Assembly: GCF_001905735.1 (NCBI RefSeq)
Contig: NZ_LISW01000003.1
Span: 124,341 to 188,340, forward strand
Direction of reading: 5' to 3'
Length of the DNA: 64,000 nt
Origin: Streptomyces sp. CB01249
GTDB lineage: Bacteria; Actinomycetota; Actinomycetes; Streptomycetales; Streptomycetaceae
Shown here piece by piece: positions 1 to 8,512 of the stretch. The position numbers and the translations under genes were made by a program. Numbering within the stretch: the stretch's first letter is position 1; every line of letters starts with the position of its first letter. The notes under the pieces were generated by a model. That model saw only the letters and a list, made by a program, of their open reading frames with translations, searched no databases and had not been told where the DNA came from.

Positions 1-215
1 ACCTCGCCCAGGGCACGCCGCGCTGGATCGACGCGGACGCGGACGTGGAAGCGGTGCTGGAGGAGATGCAGAGCCACCAGATCCGCCGGCTCCCGGTCAT
101 CGAGAACAAGAAGCTGGTCGGCATGATCAGCGAGGCGGATCTCGCCCGGCACCTCTCCGACGACCAGATCGCCGACTGGGCGGAGCAGGTCTACTCGCGG
201 ACCGCCGCCGGGTGA
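1..215 (+). CDS. CBS-domain protein, C-terminal part
   Basis: Partial gene cut by the left edge; the reading frame begins at base 3 and stops with TGA at 213-215 (about 70 residues visible). The segment has the pattern of a second CBS motif: IRRLPVIENKKLVGMISEAD followed by a short helical tail. CBS pairs usually bind adenosyl nucleotides and act as regulatory modules; small stand-alone CBS proteins are common in Streptomyces and are often stress-linked. The rest of the protein is outside the window, so fused domains cannot be judged. Confidence 0.8.
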   Translation, partial: LAQGTPRWIDADADVEAVLEEMQSHQIRRLPVIENKKLVGMISEADLARHLSDDQIADWAEQVYSRTAAG

Positions 216-274
216 CCGGGCGGGCGCATCGTCCTTTCGCACGGCCCGCCGGGACATCGCGTCAGTCAGACGAT

Positions 275-280
275 TAGAGT
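275..280 (+). promoter_or_regulatory. -10 element for leaderless nadE
   Basis: TAGAGT sits 7 nt upstream of GTG 288 and no Shine-Dalgarno sequence is visible between them. A sigma-70-type start 7 nt downstream would fall on the start codon. No convincing -35 is seen. Confidence 0.45.
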
Positions 281-287
281 GGGGCGC

Positions 288-2042
288 GTGCCTCAACTAC
301 GCCTCGCACTGAATCAGATCGACTCGACCGTCGGCGACCTCGCCGGCAACGCCGAGGCGATCGTCCACTGGACCCGGCACTCCGCCGAACAGGGCGCCCA
401 CTTCGTGGCGTTCCCCGAGATGGTGCTGACCGGCTACCCCGTCGAGGACCTGGCCCTGCGGTCGTCCTTCGTCGAGGCGTCGCGTGCGGCGCTGCGCGCG
501 CTCGCCGCCCGCCTCGACGCGGAGGGCTTCGGGGAGATCCCGGTCCTCGTCGGCTATCTCGACCGCTCGGAGTTCGCGGCGGAGCGCTACGGCCAGCCGG
601 CCGGGTCCCCGCGCAACGCCGCAGCCGTGCTGCACCGCGGCGGGATCGCGCTGAACTTCGCCAAGCACCACCTGCCGAACTACGGCGTCTTCGACGAGTT
701 CCGGTACTTCGTGCCGGGCGACTCGATGCCGGTCGTACGGGTGCACGGCGTCGACGTCGCCCTCGCGATCTGCGAGGACCTGTGGCAGGACGGCGGCCGC
801 GTCCCGGCCGCGCGCGCCGCCGGGGCCGGGCTGCTGCTGTCGGTCAACGCCTCGCCGTACGAGCGGGACAAGGACGACACCCGGCTGGAACTGGTCCGCA
901 AGCGGGCCCGTGAGGCCGGCTGCACGACCGCGTACCTCGCGATGATCGGCGGCCAGGACGAGCTGGTCTTCGACGGCGACTCGATCGTGGTCGACCGGGA
1001 GGGCGAGGTCATCGCCCGCGCCCCGCAGTTCGCCGAGGGCAGCGTGATCCTGGACCTGGACCTGCCCGCCGCCCCGGCCGAGGCGCCGTCCGGCGTGGTC
1101 GCCGACGGGCTGCGGATCGACCACGTGGTCCTCTCCGAGGAGCCGCTGCCGCCGTACGAGGCGGAGCTGGCCGGGGGGTACGCGGACCGGCTGGACGACG
1201 ACGAGGAGCTGTACACGGCCCTCGTGGTGGGCCTGCGGGCCTACGCCGCGAAGAACGGCTTCAACAGCGTGCTCATCGGGCTCTCCGGCGGGATCGACTC
1301 GGCGCTCGTCGCCGCGATCGCCTGCGACGCGCTCGGTGCGCAGCAGGTGTACGGGGTGTCGATGCCGTCCAAGTACTCCTCGGACCACTCGAAGGGCGAC
1401 GCGGCCGAGCTGGCGCGGCGCACCGGGCTCAACTTCCGGACCGTGCCGATCGAGCCGATGTTCGACGCGTACATGGGTTCGCTGGGGCTCACCGGGCTCG
1501 CGGAGGAGAACCTCCAGTCGCGGCTGCGCGGCACGATGCTGATGGCCATCTCCAACCAGGAGGGCCAGATCGTGCTGGCCCCCGGCAACAAGTCGGAGCT
1601 GGCCGTCGGGTACTCGACGCTGTACGGGGACTCCGTCGGGGCGTACGGGCCGATCAAGGACGTGTACAAGACCTCGGTGTTCCGGCTGGCGAAGTGGCGC
1701 AACCGGGCCGCCGAGGAGCGCGGGCAGACCCCGCCGATCCCGGAGGCGTCCATCACGAAGCCGCCGAGCGCCGAGCTGCGGCCGGGGCAGGTGGACACGG
1801 ACTCGCTGCCGGACTACGACGTGCTCGACCGCATCCTCGAGCTGTACGTGGACCGGGACCAGGGGCTCGAAGCGATCGTCGCGGCCGGGTTCGACCGGGC
1901 GCTGGTGGCGAAGACGCTGCGGATGGTGGATACGGCGGAGTACAAGCGGCGGCAGTATCCGCCGGGCACGAAGATCTCGCCGAAGGGGTTCGGGAAGGAC
2001 CGCCGGCTGCCGATCACGAATCGGTGGCGGGAAGTGGTGTGA
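288..2042 (+). CDS. nadE: Glutamine-dependent NAD+ synthetase
   Basis: Makes NAD+ from deamido-NAD+, ATP and glutamine in the cytoplasm. The N-terminal half is a nitrilase-type glutaminase with the Glu (FPEMVLTGYP), Lys (NFAKHHLPN) and Cys (ALAICEDLW) triad. The C-terminal half is the ATP-pyrophosphatase synthetase with the P-loop-like GLSGGIDSALVAA. Length (584 aa) is typical of the two-domain enzyme. An upstream GTG at 279 is in frame, but I prefer GTG 288: a -10-like TAGAGT at 275-280 lies 7 nt before it, which suggests a leaderless mRNA, and the protein then begins MPQLRLALNQID. Confidence 0.95.
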   Translation: MPQLRLALNQIDSTVGDLAGNAEAIVHWTRHSAEQGAHFVAFPEMVLTGYPVEDLALRSSFVEASRAALRALAARLDAEGFGEIPVLVGYLDRSEFAAERYGQPAGSPRNAAAVLHRGGIALNFAKHHLPNYGVFDEFRYFVPGDSMPVVRVHGVDVALAICEDLWQDGGRVPAARAAGAGLLLSVNASPYERDKDDTRLELVRKRAREAGCTTAYLAMIGGQDELVFDGDSIVVDREGEVIARAPQFAEGSVILDLDLPAAPAEAPSGVVADGLRIDHVVLSEEPLPPYEAELAGGYADRLDDDEELYTALVVGLRAYAAKNGFNSVLIGLSGGIDSALVAAIACDALGAQQVYGVSMPSKYSSDHSKGDAAELARRTGLNFRTVPIEPMFDAYMGSLGLTGLAEENLQSRLRGTMLMAISNQEGQIVLAPGNKSELAVGYSTLYGDSVGAYGPIKDVYKTSVFRLAKWRNRAAEERGQTPPIPEASITKPPSAELRPGQVDTDSLPDYDVLDRILELYVDRDQGLEAIVAAGFDRALVAKTLRMVDTAEYKRRQYPPGTKISPKGFGKDRRLPITNRWREVV

Positions 2043-2087
2043 CGGCCGTCGGTTGACGGATACGTGAGCCCGTCCGGGGCTGGGGGT

Positions 2088-2111
2088 TTGTCCTCAAGCG
2101 CCGGACGGGCT
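2088..2111. repeat. Dispersed Streptomyces repeat, copy 1
   Basis: A 24-base sequence (core CTCAAGCGCCGGACGGGCT) identical to 2163-2186. I recognise this sequence family as a common dispersed element near gene ends in Streptomyces. This copy lies between nadE and the MFS gene. Confidence 0.75.
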
Positions 2112-2134
2112 TGTTTGTGGCCGGGCTCCGCTGG

Positions 2135-3355
2135 TCAGGTTCGGTCCGTTGTGGTCGGCGTCTTGTCCTCAAGCGCCGGACGGGCTGATTTCGCCACCAC
2201 CTTCGATGTGCCGCGTTCGCGGTCCAGCGCTCCCGCCGTCACCGCTATCGCCAGACCCGCCAGGGCCAGGGCCGCGCCCACGAGGGCCGGGGACGTCCAG
2301 CCCCAGCCTGCCGCGATCGCCGCGCCGCCCAGCCACGCACCGCCCGCGTTGGCCAGGTTGAAGGCGGAGTGGTTGGAGGCGGAGGCGAGGGTGGGGGCGT
2401 CCTTGGCCTTGTTCATGACCAGCATCTGGAGCGGCGTGGTCGTCATGAAGCCCACCGCGCCCAGCAGCACCACCATCAGCAGGGCCGCCCACTTCACCTG
2501 GGCCGCCAGCGGGAAGACCGCCAGGACGACGGCGAGGGCGCCCAGCGACCCGTACAGCGTCGGGCGCAGGGCCCGGTCCGTGAGCGGGCCGGCGGCCAGC
2601 GCGCCCAGGGTCATGCCGATGCCGAAGAGCGCGAGCACCGGCGTCACGGCGGACTCGCCGAAGCCCATGGCCTTCGTGGTCATCGCCGAGAGGTAGGAGT
2701 AGACGGCGAACACCCCGGCGAAGCCGAAGACGGCGGTGAGGAGGCCGAGCAGGACCTGCCGGTTGCCGAGTGCCCGCAGCTCGTGGCGCACGTTCTGCCG
2801 GGCCTCCACGGGGATCTGCGGGACCAGCCGGGCGAGGGCCGCCATCGCGCAGACGCCGATCGCCGCGACGACCAGGAAGGTGGCCCGCCAGCCGAGGTGC
2901 TGGCCGAGCAGGGTGGCGGCCGGTACGCCGACGATGTTGGCGACCGTCAGGCCGAGGAACATCGTCGCGACGGCCCGCGCCCGGCGCCCCTCGGGCACGA
3001 GGCGGGAGGCGACGACGGCCCCGACGCCGAAGAACGCGCCGTGCGGCAGACCGGCCAGGAGGCGGCCCGCGATCAGCCAGCCGAAGCCGGGGGCGAGCGC
3101 GGAGGCGAGGTTGCCGACGGTGAAGAGGGCCATCAGGAGCAGCAGCATCCGCTTGCGCGGGACGCGGGAGCCGACGGCGGTGAGCAGCGGGGCGCCGATC
3201 ACCACGCCGATCGCGTACGCCGACACGAGGTAGCCGGCGGTGGGGACGGAGGTGCCGAGGTCGTCCGCGACGTCGGGCAGCAGGCCCATCATCACGAACT
3301 CGGTGGTGCCGATGCCGAAGGCGCTCACGGCCAGCGCGAGCAGGGCCAGGGGCAT
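2135..3355 (-). CDS. MFS transporter, AraJ/DHA1-type exporter
   Basis: A 406-aa major facilitator with about 12 membrane segments, starting MPLALLALAVSAFGIGTTEF, which is typical of the AraJ/chloramphenicol-resistance-like DHA1 group (proton-driven efflux of small molecules or sugars). GRLLAGLPHGAFFG and the loop after TM2 fit the family. The frame stays open to 3541, but that extension is Arg/Pro-rich and ATG 3355 has an AAGGT-type ribosome site upstream. The C-terminal tail reads through a dispersed intergenic repeat (SARPALEDK), so the stop may have been captured from repeat insertion. Substrate unknown. Confidence 0.85.
   Translation of the reverse strand: MPLALLALAVSAFGIGTTEFVMMGLLPDVADDLGTSVPTAGYLVSAYAIGVVIGAPLLTAVGSRVPRKRMLLLLMALFTVGNLASALAPGFGWLIAGRLLAGLPHGAFFGVGAVVASRLVPEGRRARAVATMFLGLTVANIVGVPAATLLGQHLGWRATFLVVAAIGVCAMAALARLVPQIPVEARQNVRHELRALGNRQVLLGLLTAVFGFAGVFAVYSYLSAMTTKAMGFGESAVTPVLALFGIGMTLGALAAGPLTDRALRPTLYGSLGALAVVLAVFPLAAQVKWAALLMVVLLGAVGFMTTTPLQMLVMNKAKDAPTLASASNHSAFNLANAGGAWLGGAAIAAGWGWTSPALVGAALALAGLAIAVTAGALDRERGTSKVVAKSARPALEDKTPTTTDRT
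2163..2186. repeat. Dispersed Streptomyces repeat, copy 2 (inside a CDS end)
   Basis: Exact 24-base direct copy of 2088-2111, spaced 75 bases apart. It lies within the 3' end of the minus-strand MFS gene, where it is translated as SARPALEDK, just before the last residues of that protein. Confidence 0.75.
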
Positions 3356-3522
3356 GAGGAGAGACCTTTCCGCTTCAGGGGCCCCCGCCGCAGCCCGGCG
3401 CGACCCGGTCGGGGCCTGCGGACACGCGGAGGGAGCGGGAGGGGACGTGGTCGTACGCACGCCCGCGCGGTCCGCCGGTCGGCGGGGCGCACGGCGGCGG
3501 ACCGGCCTCGTCGCCGGCGACC

Positions 3523-3541
3523 TTGTTCCCGTACGGAACAA
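3523..3541. promoter_or_regulatory. Palindromic operator-like site upstream of MFS gene
   Basis: TTGTTCCCGTACGGAACAA is a 19-bp dyad with 7-bp perfect arms and a 5-bp centre. It lies between the EEP gene (stop 3608) and the MFS start (3355), about 170 bp upstream of the latter. The form suits a TetR- or MarR-type dimer; no regulator is adjacent. Confidence 0.4.
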
Positions 3542-3607
3542 AGTCTCTCAGAGAAGTGGGGCGATCCGGTAAACGGCCCGTTGCGCCGGATGAACGGCCG
3601 GCGCGCG

Positions 3608-4636
3608 TCAGAGTTTGACGCGGGCGGCGATCGGGAGGTGGTCGCTGCCGGTGGCGGGAAGCGTCCAGGAGGACATGGGCTCGACGCCCTTGACCATGAT
3701 CTGGTCGATCCGGGCCATCGGGAACTTCGCGGGCCAGCTGAAGCCGAAGCCGTCCCCCGCCGCGCCCTGCGTGGAGCGCATCTGCGAGGTGACCGCCTTG
3801 AGCGCGCGGTCGTTCATCGTGCCGTTGAGGTCGCCGAGCAGGGCGACGCGGGCGAGCGGTTCGCGGGAGATGGCCTTGCCGAGGGCGTCGGCGCTCTGGT
3901 CGCGCTGGTTGGCGGTGAAGCCGGCGTGGAGCTTGACGCGTACGGACGGCAGGTGCGCCACGTAGACCGCGAGGGGGCCCTCGGGCGTCGCGACGGTGGT
4001 CCGCATCGCGCGGACCCAGCCCATCTTGAGGTCCACCGGGCGGGTGTCGCTCAGCGGGTACTTGCTCCAGAGGCCCACGGTGCCCTGCACCGAGTGGTAC
4101 CGGAAGCGCCCGGCGAGCGCCTTCTCGTACGCCGCCACCTTGCCCGCGGGCAGCTCCTGGAGGGCGACGACGTCCGCGCCGGAGCCCGCGACCTGGTCGG
4201 CTGTGGCGGCCGGGTCGGGGTTGTCCGCGTTGACGTTGTGCGTGGCGACGGTCAGGTCGCCGCCGGCGCCGGACTTGTCCGTGAACAGGCCGCCGAACAC
4301 ATTGAGCCAGACCACGACCGGCAGCACCAGCGCCACCAGCGCGGTGCCCGAGCGGCGCACCAGGCCGAGCACGAGCAGCACCGGGAAGAAGACGCCGATC
4401 CAGGGCAGGAACGTCTCGGAGAGGCTGCCCAGGTTGCCGATGGTGTTCGGGATCTGGGCGTGGAAGGCCATCACGAAGGTCAGCAGGAGCGAGCAGCAGG
4501 CCAGCACGATCCCGCGCCGCCAGGTGCCCCGGTCCCGCAGACGCCTGACGAATCTGTCGCGCAGGTCCCGGAAGCGGGAGCCGGAGCGCTGCGGTCCCAC
4601 GCCGTTCCCGGTGTCCGCCCTGTACGCCTGCACCAT
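3608..4636 (-). CDS. Membrane-anchored endonuclease/exonuclease/phosphatase family protein
   Basis: 342 aa. A basic N-terminus is followed by three hydrophobic segments (roughly residues 30-110) and then an extracytoplasmic EEP fold. Family motifs are visible: THNVNADNPDP, VVALQELP, the metal/catalytic ALLGDLNGTMNDR, and the terminal GSDHLPIAARV with its catalytic His. The EEP superfamily cleaves phosphodiesters in nucleic acids, lipids or inositol phosphates, and the substrate cannot be read from sequence. ATG 4636 is chosen over the upstream in-frame start at 4708 because GAGGA lies about 8 nt before it. Confidence 0.85.
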   Translation of the reverse strand: MVQAYRADTGNGVGPQRSGSRFRDLRDRFVRRLRDRGTWRRGIVLACCSLLLTFVMAFHAQIPNTIGNLGSLSETFLPWIGVFFPVLLVLGLVRRSGTALVALVLPVVVWLNVFGGLFTDKSGAGGDLTVATHNVNADNPDPAATADQVAGSGADVVALQELPAGKVAAYEKALAGRFRYHSVQGTVGLWSKYPLSDTRPVDLKMGWVRAMRTTVATPEGPLAVYVAHLPSVRVKLHAGFTANQRDQSADALGKAISREPLARVALLGDLNGTMNDRALKAVTSQMRSTQGAAGDGFGFSWPAKFPMARIDQIMVKGVEPMSSWTLPATGSDHLPIAARVKL

Positions 4637-4802
4637 CGCGCTGTCCTCACTGCCTTGCCGTACACATCGCCGCGCCCCCGACCCTAGGGGATGCGCGATG
4701 CCTTTCATGCCGCCCGTGGCGGTCGTACTGCCACGAGGACGTGGAAGGCGGCTCCGGCAGTTCCTCGGGAGCGGGGAATCGCGGTGCTCTGTGACGTAAC
4801 GA

Positions 4803-5465
4803 TCACATCCGTCCGCGCCGGGGCGCCAGGCCCTCCATCACCAGGGCGATGATGTGGTCGGCGAGATCCTCCGGCAGCGGCGCGTCGGGCCGGTGGATGG
4901 TGCGTACGAGCATGGGGCCCAGGAAGAGGTCGTCCATCAGCTCCACGTCCGTGTCGTCCCGCAGCTCGCCCGCCTCGACGGCGCGCCGCACGGCGGCGAC
5001 CATGGCGAGGCGGCGGGGGGCGATCACGGTGCACTGGTACTCGTGCCAGAGCTTGGGGTGGCTCTTCATCTGCGCGAACACGTTGTGCAGGAGTACGGAG
5101 GAGCGCTGCGCGAGGCCGCGTTTGCGCATGGACTCCAGCAGGACGCGGAGATCCCCGAGGCCGCCGGTGCCGGAGACCTCGGGCTCCGGGGGCTCGATGG
5201 CGCGGAGCACGTCGACGAAGAGCTCCTCCTTGCCCGCCCAGCGCCGGTAGATGGTGGCCTTGCCCACCCCGGCGGTGCGGGCGATGCGCTCGATGGAGAG
5301 CGCGGCGAGGGGTTCACCGGCCTCCAGCAGCTCCACGACGGCGTCCAGGATGGCCGCCTCGGCCGCGGCACTGCGCGGCCGGCCCCGGCGCGGCTCGGAG
5401 TCGTCCCCGGGTCCCGGGGGTCCGGGAACCTCGCCGGACCGCTCGTCCGGTGCCTGAGCCTGCAC
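4803..5465 (-). CDS. TetR family repressor, likely of the adjacent MFS exporter
   Basis: 220 aa with a GTG start preceded by AAAGGTGG. After a charged N-terminal arm the TetR helix-turn-helix is clear: ILDAVVELLEAG, then IARTAGVGKATIYRRW with KEELF. The C-terminal half is a divergent ligand/dimer domain. It is encoded downstream of, and on the same strand as, the DHA2 exporter whose promoter carries a perfect dyad (7394-7412), so it is the natural candidate repressor. A long palindrome separates the two genes, so they may not share one stable transcript. Ligand unknown. Confidence 0.9.
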   Translation of the reverse strand: MQAQAPDERSGEVPGPPGPGDDSEPRRGRPRSAAAEAAILDAVVELLEAGEPLAALSIERIARTAGVGKATIYRRWAGKEELFVDVLRAIEPPEPEVSGTGGLGDLRVLLESMRKRGLAQRSSVLLHNVFAQMKSHPKLWHEYQCTVIAPRRLAMVAAVRRAVEAGELRDDTDVELMDDLFLGPMLVRTIHRPDAPLPEDLADHIIALVMEGLAPRRGRM

Positions 5466-5520
5466 GTGAAACCACCTTTCGCCGCCCCCGATTCTCGCCG
5501 ACGCGGAAGAGGGCCGGCGC

Positions 5521-5697
5521 TAGGGCCTGTCTTCACACTCCCCTCGTCGCCCGGAGGGCGGCCGCGCGGCGCATGGTGCGTGCTCTCGGTGTGCCGGCCG
5601 CGATCCCTCGTACTGGACGTACGAGGGATCTCGGCCGGTGCAGCGAGAGTGCGTGCCAGGCGTCGCGCGGCAGAGGGGAGTGTGAAGACAGGCCCTG
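5521..5697. mobile_element. MITE-like palindromic element
   Basis: Terminal arms 5522-5545 and 5673-5696 are perfect 24-bp inverted repeats (AGGGCCTGTCTTCACACTCC outermost). Homology between the arms continues inward with mismatches: 5593-5611 and 5618-5638 pair around a GATCCCTCGTAC core. The whole 177-bp unit folds as a near-complete hairpin. It encodes no convincing protein. The ends resemble transposon termini, so a non-autonomous element is likely, but I see no clear target-site duplication. Confidence 0.6.
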
Positions 5698-5698
5698 G

Positions 5699-5733
5699 GG
5701 TGAACCGGGCCGCGGGACACGGCCCGGTTCACC
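5699..5733 (-). terminator. Terminator of DHA2 exporter gene
   Basis: Perfect 14-bp stem (5699-5712 with 5720-5733) and a 7-nt loop, lying 32 bases past the exporter stop on the minus strand. There is no U-tract, as is common in Streptomyces. Confidence 0.6.
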
Positions 5734-5764
5734 CGGAAGGTTCAGCCGGACGCCGCCGGGAACG

Positions 5765-7369
5765 TCATCGCTCGGCGCCCGCCGGAGCGGGGCGCTCCTC
5801 CTCGCGTACGGCCTTGGGCGCGACCGGCTCGCGGCCCGGCAGCCACAGCGCCACGACGACCGTGCCGACGAGGGCGACGGCGGCCGAGCCGAGGGCCGTG
5901 ACGTGCATGGCGCTCATGAAGGCGTCGTGCGCGGCGGTGACCAGCGGGGCGCCCTTGGGGCCCAGCTTCTCCGCGATGGCGAGGGTGGCCTCGATGGACT
6001 CCCCCGCCGCGTCCCGGGCCCCGGAGGGCAGCGCGCCGAGGTGGTTCTCGATGTCGCCCCGGTAGACGGTGGACAGCACCGAGCCGAGCACGGCGATCCC
6101 GAGCGCGCCGCCGACCTGGCGGAACGTGTTGTTGACGGCCGACCCCGAGCCGGCCTTCTCGCGCGGCAGGGCCTGCATCACGGCGACGGTGACCGGCGGC
6201 ATGACGTGGGCCATGCCGGTGCCCTGGACGAAGAAGACGACGCACATCAGCCAGACGGGCGTATCGGCGTCGAAGAGCGCGAAGGCGGCCAGGCCGACGG
6301 CGACGGCGAGCATGCCCGCCGTACAGACGGCGCGCGCGCCGAAGCGGGCGACGACGATCCGGGCGCGGGGCGCGAAGAGCATCTGGGCCACGGCCAGCGG
6401 CAGGATCAGCAGCCCGGACTGGAGGGCGCTGTAGCCCCGCACGCTCTGCATGTAGAAGGCGGAGAAGAAGGTGACGCCCATCAGCGCGAAGAAGATCAGC
6501 GCGATCGCGGCGACGGCGGCGGAGAACGCGGGCTTCTTGAAATACGAGACGTCGATCGCCGGGCTGGCGCTGCGCTTCTCGTGGAGGACGAAGACCACCA
6601 GGACGGCGAGCCCGCCGATGACCGGGAGGAGGACGGTGACGTCGGTGAAGTCGGCGAGCTCGCCGCCCCGGATGATGCCGTACACGAGCAGCACCAGGCC
6701 GATGATGGAGAGCACGACGCCGATCGGGTCGAGCCGGCCCGGCTTCGGGTCCTTCGAGTCCGGCACCAGCAGGACCATAGCCACCAGGGCGATGATCACC
6801 ACGGGGACGTTGACCAGGAAGATCGAGCCCCACCAGAAGTGTTCGAGGAGCAGGCCGCCGGTGATCGGGCCGATCGCGATGCCGAGGCCGACGCTGCCGG
6901 CCCAGATGCCGATCGCCTTGGGCTGCTCGTCGCGCTCGAAGACGTTCATCAGCACGGCGAGCGTGGCCGGCATGACGAAGGCGGCGCCGAAGCCCATCAG
7001 GGCGCGCCAGGTGATGAGCTGGCCGGGCGAGCCGGACATGGCGGCGAGGGCGGAGCCGATGCCGAAGAGGGTGATGCCGAAGAGCAGGACCTTCTTGCGG
7101 CCGAGGCGGTCGCCCAGCAGACCGGCCGTGAAGAGCAGGCCGGCGAAGACGAGCGTGTAGGAGTTGATCGCCCACTCCAGCTCGCTCTGGGTGGCGCCGA
7201 TGCCCGTGGGCGAAGGGGAGGCGATCGTCTTGACGGCGACGTTCAGGATCGAGTTGTCCAGCACCACGATGAGCAGGCTGAACATCAGGACCACGAGAAT
7301 CGCCCAGCGGCGGCGGTGGACCGCCTCCGGTATCGAGGACACGGCGGGAGCGCCGGAGGGTGTGGACAT
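5765..7369 (-). CDS. DHA2 family multidrug efflux MFS transporter
   Basis: 534 aa with about 14 predicted membrane segments (EmrB/QacA type). Hallmarks are the TM1 motif VVLDNSILNVAV, the loop GDRLGRKKVLLFG (motif A), and PATLAVLMNVFERDEQPKAIGIWAG before the motif-C segment GIAIGPITGG. Such proteins export drugs or self-made antibiotics by proton antiport. The frame is open upstream to 7492, but ATG 7369 is preferred because the promoter and operator at 7391-7418 lie between. A TetR gene follows on the same strand, which indicates substrate-inducible expression. Confidence 0.9.
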   Translation of the reverse strand: MSTPSGAPAVSSIPEAVHRRRWAILVVLMFSLLIVVLDNSILNVAVKTIASPSPTGIGATQSELEWAINSYTLVFAGLLFTAGLLGDRLGRKKVLLFGITLFGIGSALAAMSGSPGQLITWRALMGFGAAFVMPATLAVLMNVFERDEQPKAIGIWAGSVGLGIAIGPITGGLLLEHFWWGSIFLVNVPVVIIALVAMVLLVPDSKDPKPGRLDPIGVVLSIIGLVLLVYGIIRGGELADFTDVTVLLPVIGGLAVLVVFVLHEKRSASPAIDVSYFKKPAFSAAVAAIALIFFALMGVTFFSAFYMQSVRGYSALQSGLLILPLAVAQMLFAPRARIVVARFGARAVCTAGMLAVAVGLAAFALFDADTPVWLMCVVFFVQGTGMAHVMPPVTVAVMQALPREKAGSGSAVNNTFRQVGGALGIAVLGSVLSTVYRGDIENHLGALPSGARDAAGESIEATLAIAEKLGPKGAPLVTAAHDAFMSAMHVTALGSAAVALVGTVVVALWLPGREPVAPKAVREEERPAPAGAER

Positions 7370-7390
7370 GAGGAGCAGCCTAAACGCATT

Positions 7391-7418
7391 GCGATACGAG
7401 ACCGTCTCGTATTGTAAA
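7391..7418 (-). promoter_or_regulatory. Promoter with embedded TetR-type operator for DHA2 exporter
   Basis: On the minus strand, -35 TTTACA (7418-7413) and -10 TATCGC (7396-7391) are 16 bp apart. The space between them is filled by a perfect dyad, ATACGAGA-CCG-TCTCGTAT on the plus strand (7394-7412). A repressor bound there would block RNA polymerase directly. It is the best match for the TetR protein at 4803-5465. Confidence 0.7.
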
Positions 7419-7549
7419 ACCTTTACCGAGGGCAGGCCCGAGGGCCCGGCCACGCGGCCCACTTCCCGCGACCGGCTCCGGGATGCCACCATGGAAGCGG
7501 TCCGGGGACGCCGTCAGGGCGCCTCGAGATGACGAAGGAGCCACCTGCC

Positions 7550-8434
7550 ATGTCGCTTCAGGCTGCGCAGAACCAGTCCGCCAACCCCGCGGGTACCCCC
7601 TCCGACAGCAGCAAGGCGCTGTACGGGGGCAAGAGCAACCGCCGGGTCACCGTCCACGACATCGCCGCCGCCACCGCGCGCGGCGAGAAGTGGCCCATGC
7701 TCACCGCCTACGACGCGATGACCGCGTCCGTCTTCGACGAGGCCGGCATCCCGGTCATGCTCGTCGGCGACTCCATGGGCAACTGTCACCTCGGCTACGA
7801 GACCACCGTGCCCGTCACGATGGACGAGATCGCCATCCTGTCCGCCGCCGTCGTCCGGGGCACCAAGCGCGCCCTGATCGTCGCGGACCTCCCCTTCGGG
7901 GCGTACCAGGAGAGCCCGGTCCAGGCCCTGCGCAACGCCACGAGGCTCATCAAGGAGTCCGGTGTCGGCGCGGTCAAGCTGGAGGGCGGCGAGCGCAGCC
8001 ACGAGCAGATCAAGCTGCTGGTCGACGCCGGAATCCCGGTCATGGCCCACATCGGCCTGACCCCGCAGTCCGTCAACGCGATGGGCTACCGGGTGCAGGG
8101 CCGGGGCGAGGAGGCCGCCCAGCAGATGCTGCGCGACGCCAAGGCCGTGCAGGACGCGGGCGCGTTCGCCGTCGTCCTGGAGCTCGTACCGGCCGAGCTG
8201 GCCGCCGAGGTCACCCGCACCCTGCACATCCCGACCATCGGGATCGGCGCCGGTCCGGAGACCGACGCGCAGGTGCTGGTCTACACCGACATGGTCGGGC
8301 TGACCGGCGGCAAGGTGCCGCGCTTCACCAAGCAGTACGCCGACCTGCGGCAGATCCTCGGCGACGCCGCGAAGGCGTACGCGGAGGAGGTCGTCGGCGG
8401 CACGTTCCCGGCCCCGGAGCACACCTTCCACTGA
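7550..8434 (+). CDS. panB: 3-methyl-2-oxobutanoate hydroxymethyltransferase
   Basis: First committed step of pantothenate synthesis: transfers a hydroxymethyl group from methylenetetrahydrofolate to alpha-ketoisovalerate. The 294-aa protein carries the PanB pattern throughout: MLTAYDAMTASVFDEAGI, the Mg-binding LVGDSMGN, GAVKLEGG, VMAHIGLTPQS, ELVPAELA and TIGIGAG. There is an in-frame ATG at 7529, but AAGGAG at 7535-7540 is ideally spaced for ATG 7550. The N-terminal about 30 residues are a low-complexity Ser/Asn/Gly lead. A strong hairpin terminator follows. Confidence 0.95.
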   Translation: MSLQAAQNQSANPAGTPSDSSKALYGGKSNRRVTVHDIAAATARGEKWPMLTAYDAMTASVFDEAGIPVMLVGDSMGNCHLGYETTVPVTMDEIAILSAAVVRGTKRALIVADLPFGAYQESPVQALRNATRLIKESGVGAVKLEGGERSHEQIKLLVDAGIPVMAHIGLTPQSVNAMGYRVQGRGEEAAQQMLRDAKAVQDAGAFAVVLELVPAELAAEVTRTLHIPTIGIGAGPETDAQVLVYTDMVGLTGGKVPRFTKQYADLRQILGDAAKAYAEEVVGGTFPAPEHTFH

Positions 8435-8475
8435 GCCCGCGGGGGTGCGCCCTCCACGACCACCACCGGTAACGA

Positions 8476-8512
8476 CGACAGCCCGCCGACTTCCCCCATC
8501 GGCGGGCTGTCG
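8476..8512 (+). terminator. Terminator after panB
   Basis: Perfect 14-bp stem (8476-8489 with 8499-8512), 9-nt C-rich loop, 42 bases past the panB stop. The sequence just after it repeats CTGTCGGC-like octamers up to about 8570. Confidence 0.7.
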
